This document shows, piece after piece, positions 24,843 to 36,077 of a DNA stretch of 64,000 nt. The stretch spans positions 62,001-126,000 of the forward strand of contig JADFUC010001145.1 in NCBI GenBank assembly GCA_019722365.1, read 5' to 3'. Position 1 is the stretch's first letter. Each line of letters starts with the position of its first letter. Below the pieces are notes generated by a model. That model worked only from the letters and a program-made list of their open reading frames with translations. It ran no database searches and was not told the origin of the DNA. The translations under genes were made by a program, and so were the position numbers. Origin of the DNA: Lithospermum erythrorhizon. Taxonomy: Eukaryota; Streptophyta; Magnoliopsida; Boraginales; Boraginaceae.

Positions 24843-26433
24843 TGCGCTTATCTTTGTGTATAAGTCACGATTGATCTTTATACTTTGTGTATAAGTGCTG
24901 GTTTTTGACCTTACTCTTTATGGTACTTATAAGTCTTGAGGTGATTGTTGATTTGTCCATTCTGAATTAGGCCAGTTGGTATATCTTGCAGCGTTAGAGG
25001 ATGGTATCTTGGTGGGGATATGAGATAGGAGGTTTGATGACAGGTTTTAGAGGTCTCTGTGATTTCATTTGGGTGATTGTGTGCTTATCGGAACCTCAGC
25101 CCATATATTCGTAATGTTATGTCTAAGACTTCGTGTGGAATTATGTTGTATGACTTTATCCGACCGTCTGTATACATGTATATTTTATTCATATTTGACT
25201 ACGTTATTCATTACAATCTTGTTGTTGTGCTACTTGTAGAGTGCTTTGATAGTTATACTTCATTTTTAAGCGTCGCGCCGGCAACTATTTTTCTTCGGAA
25301 TGCGGTATTTATTTCAGGTTGTAGCCTTGCTTTTTGTTAGATATGTTTCTACCATATATATCTTAAGTGGCTAATGGATGAGATACACTTTGGAATAGAA
25401 CATTTCAGGAGCGAGAAATTAAGCGGGGGTTTATTTTCAATACGCCGATGATGTTGAGTGATATTTTATATATATATGGTGGAAAAATGGATTAAAATGT
25501 TAACAGAGATATAAGTACTTGATCTAACCGACACGATACCATGGAGGTAGAAATGATTGAGTATACTAAATGGAAAATGCAGGGAAGATAATCTGGCGCT
25601 TGGGTTATCTATTCAAGATATATTCACTTTCAGATCATATTGAAATTGCATATATTTTGGAAGGTCTTGGGAACATTGATTTATGCGTAGGAGGAGTATA
25701 AAATGGGGAATTGGTACTTTAAGTGAGACTAGATAGTACAGGTTTGTATGTGCATGAGTTATAGGAGGTTAGAGATATATCATTTAAGTTATTGTGTATA
25801 TTCTATATTTAAGGAATTGTCCATACTTGGGAAAGATGTGAATGAAGTACCCTCTTTATGTTAAAGATTCTATCTTTACATGAATGGAAGTTATTGACGT
25901 AGTGTGGGTTTATTGTTTAAATAATGAAGTTATTTTGTGTGATATTTTATGAATACATCTACTTGGGGTATATGATCTACAAATAGATTAAATCTAAGTG
26001 TGCTTGTTAAAATTGCGTCAGGGGTGTTGATTTAAACACGTCTTATTGTTTTTAAAACTCAAACTTTTTAGTGACTCCCTATTTCTTTATGGGCGGGCGT
26101 TCATGCCTAGGTTGTTGCGGATGACGATATGCATTGGCCGAGTAGGCTGCCCATGAGATGGCGATGGTGGCCGAGACCTAAATACGGTATATAATTATTA
26201 TTGACTCGAGGTTGTATGGCAGAATTGTTTGATGTGTATTTATATATTATGATTTTCAATGTTGTTATACTGACCAGTTAGTTAAGATGTGGGCCGAGGA
26301 TTATATTGTTTATTTATGATGATGTAAAAAGAAGTCGTTTTTATTGTTATCATGCGTTGGTGGCTACGATGGCTTTCACAGGTTGGTTAGGTCACGGCGC
26401 CGAGGCTTTTGCAGGCGGGTGGGTTACAAGCGA

Positions 26434-26970
26434 CTGTTTGGTCACTGTTAGAAAAAAATGCCAGAAAAAATTAAATGTAATAAACATCACTTCAAGATGG
26501 TTTCTCTTGTAAATCAGAAATGGACAACATTTTGACATGGTTGTCTCCTCCATCAACTATCTCAAGAGTCTAGTCCTAATCCTAGACGTGCATGGTTACT
26601 GGTTAGCCCTGGTAGCAAATGAGATATGAACTGTATGAAGTTGAGGACAATTTATTCATTCTGATTAAGTGAATCCCCCATCAATTATAATGATTTGGAG
26701 GCAATGGATCTATTTCGGTATGAAGTTTGGCAGAGTTTGTCAGTCAATGTTCACTATTCAAGGGTGAGAACGACCGAAAGTTTTTGACACCACAAAAATT
26801 TAGAAAAACTAAAATATTGCAATTATTTGTAATATAAACGGCATAACATATTTTAAGGTTTGGGGTCTCAACTTTTGCAGGCACATGTAGATATATTTAA
26901 TGCACATGCATATTCTAAACCTATCTTATTAAATATATTGCCTTGAAACAAATGGCTAAAATCAGAAGTT
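26434..26970. other. Upstream flank of the first DUF241 gene
   Basis: AT-rich DNA with no gene or clear element. It should contain distal promoter sequence of the gene at 27067. Confidence 0.35.
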
Positions 26971-26976
26971 GTAAGT

Positions 26977-26992
26977 CATATATATATATATG
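26977..26992 (+). promoter_or_regulatory. TATA-rich core promoter of the first DUF241 gene
   Basis: A run of ATATATATAT about 75-90 bp before the start codon at 27067, the same position as TATA runs seen before the other cluster members. Confidence 0.5.
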
Positions 26993-27066
26993 GTTTCATT
27001 TATCATAATCTTCCCAAGCCTTCACCATTCTGAAATATAGTTCTACAAGAAGAAAAACCAAGAATA

Positions 27067-27966
27067 ATGGCAAAATCTTCTCTAAGAAAACAGCCTACAA
27101 GATCCATTAGTTTGCCCTCAAGACTACAACACCCAAATGCCAACAAAATTGAAAAAGAGCTTAATAGGCTTAAAACCTTGGAGGTTTCTTCCCTTTCAAC
27201 TGAAAAGTCCCTTGAAAATAGTCTAGTTTCATTGGCACAACTTTACAACAGTGTTCAAGAACTTTTACAATCTTCAACCACTCAAAAGGGCATAGTGCAA
27301 CATCAAAATGGGATTATACTAGAGGAGGCACTTGAAGAATCTATTGAGCTACTAGATTCTTGTGGCAACATCAAGAACTTGTTCAACATGATCAAGGAAC
27401 ATGTTCAAGATCTTCAATCTGCAATGCGAAGGAAGAGTGGGTGCTCAAGCATTGAGGGTGATATTGCTTCATACATCTCCTTCAGAAAGAAACTAAAAAC
27501 AGACATTGCAAAGAACCTCAAAGCTCTGAAACATATGGAAAACAAAACTGGACAATTACTTTACTTGGACTTAGATCACCATCTTTATATGGTGATAAGA
27601 GTACTAACAGAAGTAACTAGTTTTATTATCTCATTGTTCAGGTCTGCCTTGTTGTTCTTGTCTTGGCCAGATACAAAGACAAAGTTCAATGGGTGGTATT
27701 TTGTTTCAAAATTGATGTCCATAAAATCAGTTGATGCAGATAAAGTGCATGCAGTTAGAAGTGCAGGGTGTCTGGACATTATTGCCCTTACCAAAGTCCA
27801 ACAACAATTTTGTGGGAAAAATGATGCAAAAGGTGCTATGCAGGAAGCTCAAAGAAAATTACAGATGTTTGATGATATTATCACTAATCTTGATAATCCT
27901 TTAGAGTGCTTATTCAGGCAATTGGTGCAATATAGAGTCACCCTTCTTAACATCATAACTCAATGA
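27067..27966 (+). CDS. DUF241 protein, divergent cluster member (299 aa)
   Basis: Single-exon gene. The protein begins with a basic segment and the family motif RSISLPSRLQHPNANKIEKE (normally RSISLPSRSHP). It keeps DUF241 landmarks: LVSLAQLYNSVQELL, the ELLDSCGN block, KEHVQDLQSAMRRKSG (usually KENVRDLQSSLRRRKGD), a Lys-rich FRKKLKTDIAKNLKALKHME and the closing QYRVTLLNIITQ. DUF241 (Pfam PF03087) is a plant-specific family of alpha-helical proteins with no assigned biochemical function. This copy is clearly more divergent than the other five (about 20 residues longer, altered C-terminal third) and lacks the 3' hairpin element they share. No membrane segment is certain; a hydrophobic stretch occurs near FIISLFRSALLFLSW. 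Confidence 0.9.
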   Translation: MAKSSLRKQPTRSISLPSRLQHPNANKIEKELNRLKTLEVSSLSTEKSLENSLVSLAQLYNSVQELLQSSTTQKGIVQHQNGIILEEALEESIELLDSCGNIKNLFNMIKEHVQDLQSAMRRKSGCSSIEGDIASYISFRKKLKTDIAKNLKALKHMENKTGQLLYLDLDHHLYMVIRVLTEVTSFIISLFRSALLFLSWPDTKTKFNGWYFVSKLMSIKSVDADKVHAVRSAGCLDIIALTKVQQQFCGKNDAKGAMQEAQRKLQMFDDIITNLDNPLECLFRQLVQYRVTLLNIITQ

Positions 27967-29200
27967 GTTGTAAATCATACACCATTTAATTAGAAAGTCA
28001 TTTGTTGTTTCGTTCATGAATCTGAAGATTAGTTAAGACTAAAATTCCCATTGTTTGTTTTTGCTCAATATGCTGAGACAATTAACAATATAATCACTAC
28101 ATGCTACTTTGTTAGTTTTTGTTTGAATAATTTACTGTGTTATTAGTTCATTAAAAAATGAAGTAATTCAACATTTGTTTTGAATCATACGTTCTTTTAT
28201 GAATTCGCATCACATACGATGAATATTTAACAAAATTATATTTTTCAAAAAATTAAAGAAACGAGTACTTCCTACGCTCCAGTTCCTCCACTGGCAATTT
28301 TGGTTGATACATCATTTTTTTCTTCTAAACTTTAAAAATGCCTCATAAGTTCATGTTGGTTTAGTGAGTGTTAATTGGATAAACTAATAAGTTGTAAATT
28401 TGGATTTCAAAAAAATGATGGCAAATCTTTTGAATGTTTATGAGGTAATCAGTAATCACACAAATTTCAGAATAAGTTCAAGGTGATTGATAATTTGATC
28501 ATTGAAGTTACCTAGACAAATTAGCATGGTGGTACTGGTACATGATTTGAGAATGAATGCACTTTGTTTTGTACGGTCACCTCTTTCCTAATATTCGGGA
28601 ATGTAATACTCCATAATTATTAATGTATCTTGATCAAAGGGATTTGTTTTAGACAGGACAACATGATGCTCTTCTAAGGTGATGCAAGAGTGACTCACTG
28701 GCATCACATTATATGTCTATGGTCTATATTATCCACTTGTATAGATTATAAAACTACACAAAATGGGGGAATATGATATGGTCCGACAAATTTCTATAAG
28801 AATCGGGCAAACGAAGATATGCAAGCTATGCATATATATTAGAGATGCATTTGGAAACAGGCAAAGATTCATGCATCATGATATTATACAAATTATTTTT
28901 TTCTACTATAGCATCGAAGCTTATTAGTACGTGTATTAAGGCCATAGATTATGCTTGATTATTGGAACACAAGAAGGGAATAAAATTTCTTCACAATGAA
29001 TAATGTACGATACTACTTTGAACAATTCGAAATTTACATTTATATATATACATATAGCAGAACACAATCTTTCGATTTGCCAATAAGTTGGTGAGAACTA
29101 ATAAATAACTTTTACACCATTTTGATAATATCTTTCTTGGTAATGTAAAGAGTCAGTGAAGTAGTGATGTATGAGACGCACGCGATGATCATATAAGTTT
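27967..29200. other. Intergenic DNA after the first DUF241 gene
   Basis: AT-rich. A possible MITE end near 28266 (TACTTCCTACGCTCCAGTTC) has no clear partner. No coding region is supported. Confidence 0.35.
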
Positions 29201-30302
29201 TCCATCCTTTCCATGCTTTTTTTTTTGATTTTTTTCGCTTTTTAAAAAAAGTAAATTAATAACCGATTAATGGCTTTGAGATAATATTTTTCGGTCTTGA
29301 TTGGGAATAGGTGCTAAATTAATAATATGTGTTTTTTCCGTTCCTTTTTATTTTGCAATGATCAGCTAACGTAGAAGTTCGATAAATTCGTACTCGATTT
29401 TTTAATAAAGCTACTACAGATAATAATATTTTTAGCGGTCCCGGAAGCTAGGAATAAGGTGCATTCGCCATTTTTTTCGTTCCTTTTTTAATTGTCAGCT
29501 ATTGGCAGAAACTCGATAAGTGTACTTCCGATTCTTGAATAAACTCTAGATAATATTTTTGGTCGATCGTGACTCGGGATAGGAGTGCTTGGTTTTTTTT
29601 TTTTAACAATTATCATCTACAATGTAAGCTTGATAAATTAATAATTCGTCGATTAAAAACTTCTCTAATATAATAATTAACTCTCTTAGTATATCCTTAT
29701 AATATAATACAAGACTCTTGTGTAATTGTCATAACCTTGCCATGTAGTCATCTGTGAAAAGCAGCGTGGCTAATTTTGCTTTTCTTTAAACTTCGATGGA
29801 GTAATACTTCCATATTTTTTGAGTCCGCACTCGGGGATAGGGTCTTAAATTAATAATCCGTATTTTTTCCACGTTCCCTTTTACATTTTTTTATTTGCAA
29901 TTATCATTTATAGTAGAAGCTCGATAAATTAATACTCGATTATTTAATAAACTCTCTAAGATAACATTTTTGGCCGGTCTCGATTCGGGAATAGGGTTCT
30001 AAATTAATAATTCGTGTTTTTTTCCGTTCCTTTTTACATTTTTTTATTTGCAATTATCAACTATTGTAGAAGTTCGATAAATTAATATTCGGTCTTTAAT
30101 AAAGCTACAGATAATATTTTTGTGAGGTCGACTCGGGGATAGGGTGCTTGGTTTTTTTTTTTTTTACAATTATCATCTACAATAGAAGCTCGATAAATTA
30201 ATAGTCGATTATTTAAAAAACTCTCTAATATAACAAACTCTCTTTATATATCTTAGTATATAATAAAGACTCTTGTGTGGTGTACACGACATGTAGTCAT
30301 AC

Positions 30303-31258
30303 TGTTGGTATTATGCAGTTTATTCATAATATAAATTATAATAAAAAGCAACCAAGAACGTATAAGTGTATAAAACGATTACAATACATTCACACAATAA
30401 ATAATTATACGTATAAGATAAATAGAGGACTTACAAAGTCAGCGCGTGGATGTTCGAGCCTTTCCCTGAGTCCTCTTGGATTTCCTCAGGCACCTCAAGT
30501 GTGATGCCTACGAGATTAGTCAGCATGAGAGTGGTTAAGCCTCACGATTGGACTTGCTAGAATCAAATAATTATTGAATAATAATTTGAGTCAAAACTTG
30601 ACTCAAATTTCTAGAGAGAAAAAAGGGTGGCGGCTTTGTGTGGGGAAAAAGATGAAATGAAAACTTAGGTTTTTCATTTCATCTTTTCCTTTAAATACCC
30701 CATTTTAAGTTTCGCCCGAATAGCTCGACTCGTTAGATAAATGGTTAACTCGTTAAGCCGTTAACTAACTTATTGAGTCGTGTAAGTAACTTAACAAGTT
30801 ACTAATGAGCTTCTCTCGTAAACGCTTGATTAGTATGAAGTTAATTGTTCGGTTTTTATTGATTGAACTAACAAGAGTTCATTGACTACGTTAAACCTTC
30901 TACCGTTATCCAATTTTGTATCGATTTCAATCGACTCCCGTATTGGCAATGCGTGATTTAATTCCACATACTGGAATATGACTCAACGATGTTAGCCTAC
31001 ATGTGTGTGACCTTAAGGCTCCGATAATAATGGCAGTATAATAATATAATTGACCACATAATTATTATATCGGTTATGCATGAGATCAATGTCTGGCGCA
31101 ACCCCTGATATTATCTTGAGTTCCAATTTTAGTAATTAACAATTACTATTTGAACACTTAGTTCGGTAATCATTTAACTAAAACTAGTAAAATGAATTAT
31201 TCTGTGATTGTCGCGGCGAGGCATAATTATATAAATCAAAATACTTTTGATTTTGACA
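30303..31258. mobile_element. Solo LTR (956 bp) with perfect CATAC target duplication
   Basis: It begins TGTTGGTATTATGC and ends GATTTTGACA (TG..CA). It is flanked by CATAC at 30298-30302 and CATAC at 31259-31263. A related repeat copy at 29738-29780 (ATGTAGTCAT..GCGTGGCTAATTTT) shows the uninterrupted site. Start sequence and size fit a Ty1/copia-type LTR. No internal coding domain remains, so it is a product of LTR-LTR recombination. Confidence 0.85.
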
Positions 31259-31443
31259 CATACGCTAGAAAAACGCGTGTGGCTAATTTTTTAAAAAAAA
31301 ATTTGCTTTTATACTTTTTTTTTTAAAACTTCGATAATTATTACTCAAATGACTCTCTAAAATACTCCACCGTTCCTTTTTTTGCTATTTTCCCTTTCGA
31401 TAAATTAATACTGGGATTCTTTAAACTAAAACTCTCTAAGATA

Positions 31444-31625
31444 CTCCTTCCATCCCTTTTGAGGATATTTTTATTTAGAAATCCATAATTAGGTTCCACG
31501 TATTGATTTAATTTGTAGAGATGAATGTCTTATGGAGGGCCATTTTAATTGAGGAACAAATTTGAAATTTGGGTAAAAATGTGCTTTTACTCAAATGTGC
31601 CTAACAATTAGGGATGGAGAGGGAA
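31444..31625. mobile_element. Stowaway MITE (182 bp)
   Basis: TA-flanked, with left end CTCCTTCCATCCCTTTTGAG and right end (reverse complement) TTCCCTCTCCATCCCTAATT, typical Stowaway termini. It lies within the reverse-orientation repeat array. Confidence 0.75.
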
Positions 31626-31870
31626 TACTCAATTATTTAATAAAAGCTACATAAGATAATATTTTGGGAATTTGTCCCGACTTGAGGATAAGGTATTCAG
31701 TGTATTGATGTTTTTGTTTACTTTTCCTATTTTATTTTTTGCAATTATGCAATTCACGGTGAGAAACTGCGACCAAATTTAATCATCTGATTATTGGCAA
31801 ACTCTCTAAGATAATATTTTTTGTGGAGGTCGACTCGGGGATAAAGAGGTGCCAAATTAATAATCCGCTA

Positions 31871-32998
31871 AAATTATAAAGTGTATACTTTTGACAAATT
31901 TAGCTAAAATTTAGCAACTCAATTTTAATTGAACCACTTTTTATATAATTAAATCTAAATAAAAAGTAAGATTTAGTATGAGGGTACTAAACTTCCACCC
32001 ACACCAAGCCATCATTTATTTTATGACTTCGTATCACAGATGAAATCTTAATCTTTGAAATTAAATGAGCTATTTAAGAGCTATTACAAGGTAATGTTGA
32101 ATTCGTCGTTAATATTTTGATGATATTATAACCAGTGTCTAATATTTAGATGGATATTAATATTTTTGGTATAATCGATTGAGCATGCGATAGCTGATAT
32201 AATAACCAAACTGCTCCCTTTTAGCACGAGACCGTGGATCAGTTGAAGATCAGAATAGTATAAATCATAGATATATAATGCAATTGGCACATACGGAGTA
32301 GTAAATAGTAATACTCTGTGAGTCTGTATTATTTGTTGGTAGAGGCTGGTCCAACACAGGGGTGCCCATCTCACACACTCACAGTTTGATTATCCTTTCG
32401 AATTGTTCAGTCTATAAGACCACCTTCAACAACTAGACAATTTTATTTATTTTCCAACCACATGAAATTATTATCTTACTACATCATTAACTAACACTAT
32501 TTTTCCTTTCAACTCCACAACAACTGCAAATTTATAAAATTTTCACTTTATCTTTCATCTATATCACTCCAAAATGCAAATATATTAACTCTTAAACAAG
32601 TATTCTTTTAATAATTAAATAAATGTTAAATTTCTACAAACTTTGAAAACGTAATATTAAATGTTTTCAAAGCCAAAACATGAAGTAATATTAGTTCAAA
32701 TACTTTAAGGATTTATGAAACTCCAATTCAACAATAATTTTGATCGAGTATATAATACTCACTTGATTAAGTTGTCTTTAATAATTGAAAATAAACGTTC
32801 ATTCATCATCTTTCGTCCATAATGGATTGGAATTAGCTGGACATTTCATAATTACAATGAATTAATCAATTTTGACATTGGAAATGAAGAACTGACAAAT
32901 TAAAGAAGATTTATGGAAGTAAAATTGAAGAGTAACTCGTGTATTATTCACACTTTTATAACTGAGTATCAAAATTGTTTCATCTACATGGATTCATC
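31871..32998. other. Intergenic DNA downstream of the minus-strand DUF241 gene
   Basis: AT-rich, with no gene. A stretch near 32400-32560 resembles non-autonomous transposon sequence, but no ends were resolved. Confidence 0.3.
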
Positions 32999-33000
32999 AT

Positions 33001-33033
33001 ATAAGCATGCCTCAAATATTCGGATGCATATTT
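33001..33033 (-). promoter_or_regulatory. Shared 3' hairpin element of the DUF241 gene at 33073-33909
   Basis: On the minus strand it reads ATGCATCCGAATATTTGAGG then CATGCTTAT, about 40 bp after the stop codon. This is the same element as at 35710, 40423, 43279 and 45810. Arms GCATCC and GGCATGC can pair around an AT-rich loop. Confidence 0.7.
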
Positions 33034-33072
33034 TCTAAGAGGATATCTATCTATCGGTAACAAATTATACTA

Positions 33073-33909
33073 TTAACATGAGACAATATTAAGGAGGGAG
33101 GTTCTTGATCTTATCAAGCACCTACTAATTCCCTCCAATCCCCTCTCAATTTCTTCAATTGAAGTCTCCAATTTCCCAAGATCTTGATGCAATGTTGAGG
33201 ATTTTTTGCAAAGTGCATCATCAACAGTTTCTAGCTCATTCAAACAAGCTTGTTGACCTTCGCATGCAACTCTTCCCTTGTTTAAGGTTCTTGAAATTGA
33301 CCATTTACTTGACTTTTTCTTAGAAGCAGTCAAGAAGATCAAAACCAATTGCAAAACTGAAATGCTCATGGTATTAATTTCCCTTAGTACCCTGATCACA
33401 TATGAGACATCTTGATCCACTCCAAGAATTGAGCTTTCAATTGCTTGATCCATTTTCTTCAAAATTGAAATATGTTTTTTAGCATCTTTCTTCATTTTCT
33501 TCCTGAAAGATGTGTGCTTAGTGATGCTAGACTCAATACTCAAGTCCCCTTTTCTTCTTCTCAATGAAGATTGAAGATCTCTTACATTTTCCTTAACTTG
33601 TGACACAATATCTCTTGTAAATCCACAAATATCAAGAAACTTTACTGGGCAGTCCAAAAGCTCATCAACCAATTTAGCATTTTGGTAGTTTGAGAGTGCT
33701 TGAAGGGTTTGAGGCAAGTTGAGAAGATCATCCATGAAGTTGTACAACTCCACCAATCTACATAGACCATTTGAGATGGCCAAGGCGCTTGGTGTAGTTG
33801 AAGATTCAATTGATTTGAACTTGTTAAGAATTTGTTCAATGTTTGAGATGGTTGGGTGAGATCCAGTTGGAAGACTATTTGATCGGATGTGGGATAATGA
33901 TGAAGCCAT
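33073..33909 (-). CDS. DUF241 protein (278 aa), left member of head-to-head pair 1
   Basis: Single-exon minus-strand gene. N-terminal MASSLSHIRSNSLPTGSHPT carries the family motif. It then has LCRLVELYNFMDDLLNLPQT, CPVKFLDICGFTRDIVSQVK, the signature KENVRDLQSSLRRRKGDLSI, FRKKMKKDAKKHISILKKMD, a moderately hydrophobic helix around SISVLQLVLIFLTAS, and the C-terminal IEEIERGLEGISRCLIRSRT. It is all-helical, with no signal peptide and no recognised enzyme motif; function is unknown (PF03087). A TATAAATA box lies at 33992-33999 (minus strand), about 85 bp before the ATG. It is divergent with the gene at 34829 across a 919-bp shared spacer. Confidence 0.92.
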   Translation of the reverse strand: MASSLSHIRSNSLPTGSHPTISNIEQILNKFKSIESSTTPSALAISNGLCRLVELYNFMDDLLNLPQTLQALSNYQNAKLVDELLDCPVKFLDICGFTRDIVSQVKENVRDLQSSLRRRKGDLSIESSITKHTSFRKKMKKDAKKHISILKKMDQAIESSILGVDQDVSYVIRVLREINTMSISVLQLVLIFLTASKKKSSKWSISRTLNKGRVACEGQQACLNELETVDDALCKKSSTLHQDLGKLETSIEEIERGLEGISRCLIRSRTSLLNIVSC

Positions 33910-34828
33910 TGTTTCTTTCTTTTTATCTTTTCTTGTTTTTGTTGTTCAATGTTGAATATGTTGATGATGAATTCATTGGTGTAGACCTTTGTATTTATAC
34001 AAAGCAACAACTTGATGAATTATTAGGCAGCTATGCATGATTATTGATGAGTGCATGCATGAGGATGCGAGGCTATAAGTTGGCCAAACATGATTTGCTG
34101 TTTCATTTCTATTGCCTCCTTGGCACATCCTTATTGTTGCCACCTTTATTATTCTCTGATTGGTAGCATGCAAAGGTGTGTCACCTAAAAAAACATGGCA
34201 TCTTCTCACACTGTCTCGTTTTAAGGAGCCTAGCTATGTGCTGTATAATGTATATAATGCATATATATATATATTCAGTCGAAATCGATCCGTTTTTTTT
34301 TCTTTCTGTAGAGAGTATTTTTTTAAGAAACGATTCTCCTCAGAAATGAGACAGGGTGAGGAGGAGCCATTTTCCTGATCATAACTATACAACTAATTGA
34401 GAATATTTTACTAATAAAATCTCATCATCAATGGATCTGTTTCCACTTATTAAAGCATGTAGTTGTTTCGAATATCGATTCAAATCTCATGGTATGCTTT
34501 TAAATTCCGTATAGTTCTGATCAAGACTCCTCAAAATGAGACATTTTAGTAAGAAGCCATGCACGTCCTTGTATGTTGAACACCTAAGAGATTCCCTTAG
34601 GAAAATATTTATAATATGAATTATGTTGGCAAGTAGTGTAACAAGGATAAGAAAAGCCATGCAACCACATGGTATACATTAAATTTAGTAGAGTCAATAG
34701 CTCATCTTGTCTCATTTTTGTCAAGTTGTAATTCATATATATATATACATCTTTCTTGAAGTTGTAAGTCATCAAAAATTGAGAAACAACAAAGAAGATC
34801 GAGAAAGAAACCAAGATAAAAAATCAAA
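33910..34828. promoter_or_regulatory. Bidirectional intergenic promoter region of DUF241 pair 1
   Basis: It serves both divergent genes. TATA motifs lie at 33992-33999 (minus) and 34736-34748 (plus). A CTCC..AAA(A/T)..GAGACA-type motif occurs at 34210-34227 (minus), near 34329-34347 and near 34530 (plus), and ACCACATGGTATACATTA lies near 34665. The same ordered blocks (GGAGCCAT..TTTCCTGATC, ATTCAAATCTCATG, GATCAAG..TCCTCAAAA) occur in 41327-42423, showing the spacer was duplicated with the genes. Confidence 0.6.
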
Positions 34829-35665
34829 ATGGCCATGAACAAAAGCCACACTCGCTCAATAAGTCTTCCAAGCAGATCACACCCAATCACTCTTCAAATT
34901 GAAGAACAACTCAACAAGATCGGAACATTTGAAGCCTCATCAACCTCCGAGGCCGTCTCTAACGGTCTATGTGCTTTGGTGGAGTTGTACAAATCCATGG
35001 ATGATCTTCTAAACTTGCCTCAAACTCTTCAAACACTAATCAAAAACCAAAATGCTAAATGTGTTGATGAGATTTTGGAGTGCCCTGTAACACTTCTTGA
35101 TGTTTGTGGCATTACAATTGATGTCATGTCCCAATTGAAGGAAAACATTAGAGATCTTCAATCATCAATGAGAAGAAGAAAGGGTGATTTAAGTGTTGAA
35201 ACATGCATTAACAAGTATAGATCCTTCAATAAGAAAATGAAGAAAGATGCAAAAAAATGTATTGCAACTTTGAAGAAAATGGACCAAGCAATGGAAGTTT
35301 CAATTTTAGATGTGGACCAAGAAGTATCATCTGTGATCAGACTGATCAAGAAAGTTAATGCATGCAGCATTTCTGCTTTCCAACATGTTTTGGGATTCCT
35401 ATCTACCTCATCAAAGTCAAAGCTTAACAAATGGTTATTTTCAAGATTGATAGTCAACAAGCAAAGAGTAGCATGTGAAAGTCAACAAATTAGTTTGAAT
35501 GAGCTTGAAGTGGTTGAGAATTCACTATCCACAAAGTCTGCAACAATTCAAGAAGACCTTGAGAAATTGGAGGCTTCCATTGAAGGAATTGAAAGAGGAC
35601 TTGAGTGCATGACTAGGTCTTTGATTAAATCAAGAACTATTCTCCTTAATGTTGTCTCTTGCTAA
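34829..35665 (+). CDS. DUF241 protein (278 aa), right member of pair 1
   Basis: Single exon. Begins MAMNKSHTRSISLPSRSHPI; then LCALVELYKSMDDLLNLPQT, ECPVTLLDVCGITIDVMSQL, KENIRDLQSSMRRRKGDLSV, FNKKMKKDAKKCIATLKKMD, and the closing IEGIERGLECMTRSLIKSRT. All DUF241 blocks are present and the length matches its paralogues. Close similarity to the copies at 42424 and 44952 points to recent tandem and block duplication. It has a TATA run at 34736-34748 and a 3' hairpin at 35710-35742. No biochemical function is known for the family. Confidence 0.93.
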   Translation: MAMNKSHTRSISLPSRSHPITLQIEEQLNKIGTFEASSTSEAVSNGLCALVELYKSMDDLLNLPQTLQTLIKNQNAKCVDEILECPVTLLDVCGITIDVMSQLKENIRDLQSSMRRRKGDLSVETCINKYRSFNKKMKKDAKKCIATLKKMDQAMEVSILDVDQEVSSVIRLIKKVNACSISAFQHVLGFLSTSSKSKLNKWLFSRLIVNKQRVACESQQISLNELEVVENSLSTKSATIQEDLEKLEASIEGIERGLECMTRSLIKSRTILLNVVSC

Positions 35666-35709
35666 TTTGATGTTAATTAATACAGTAGAATATAACCATC
35701 CTATTAGAG

Positions 35710-35742
35710 CATAAGCATCCGAATATTAAAGGATAGCTTATG
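35710..35742 (+). promoter_or_regulatory. Shared 3' hairpin element of the DUF241 gene at 34829-35665
   Basis: CATAAGCATCC and GGATAGCTTATG pair almost fully (one bulged A) around GAATATTAAA, 44 bp after the stop. The second arm differs from the other copies in step with the first arm, which suggests conserved pairing rather than only conserved sequence. Confidence 0.72.
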
Positions 35743-36077
35743 TGAACAATTGTACATCCATCAATTTTGTGGGAATATACTCATTCCTCGCATAAAAGTA
35801 TGAGTTGTGTTTTGCATTCTTTTCATTTATTAATTACTTATATTACTCTTTGTGATAATATTTTCTATATATTAGTGAAAAAATATGTAATAATTAATAA
35901 AAATTTTATAACAAATCAAACATAGTTGGAGTCTATTCTCTTATAATATGTGCAAGAATTTTACCACTTTCATACCTATACTAATTATCATATGTTCATT
36001 AACATCTTCGTCCAGTCCTTATAAAAATCTTTCAGCTTGTCTTTTTGCAAAGCGTATAAGAAGTGATTGATATAATA

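Larger units (their letters stand above)
22741..26428. mobile_element. Solo-LTR-like element (3.69 kb), probably Ty3/gypsy
   Basis: It starts TGTAATAACCCG and ends GGGTTACA, so TG..CA ends with short inverted termini (TGTAA..ACCC / GGGTTACA). It is flanked by GGCGA (22736-22740) and AGCGA (26429-26433), a 4-of-5 target duplication. The TGTAATAACCC start is typical of plant gypsy LTRs. No gag-pol coding is present. It contains two minisatellite arrays (24126-24330 and 24536-24842). It may be a very long solo LTR or a deleted, non-coding LTR element; the boundaries are inferred from its ends only. Confidence 0.55.
29220..31870 (-). repeat. Degenerate tandem repeat array, reverse orientation of the 10.4-kb array
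   Basis: Copies on this strand read GTAGAAGCTCGATAAATTAA, then TCGATTATTTAATAAACTCT, CTAAGATAATATTTTTGG, a CGACTCGGGGATAGG block and AAATTAATAATTCG. This is the reverse complement of the unit at 10405-11400. Period is about 120-160 bp. The array is interrupted by a solo LTR (30303-31258) and a Stowaway MITE (31444-31625), so it predates both. Confidence 0.8.

Noticed and set aside
25077..25340. 87-codon ORF inside the LTR-like element
   Set aside because: No gag, protease or other retroelement motif; it appears to be chance openness.
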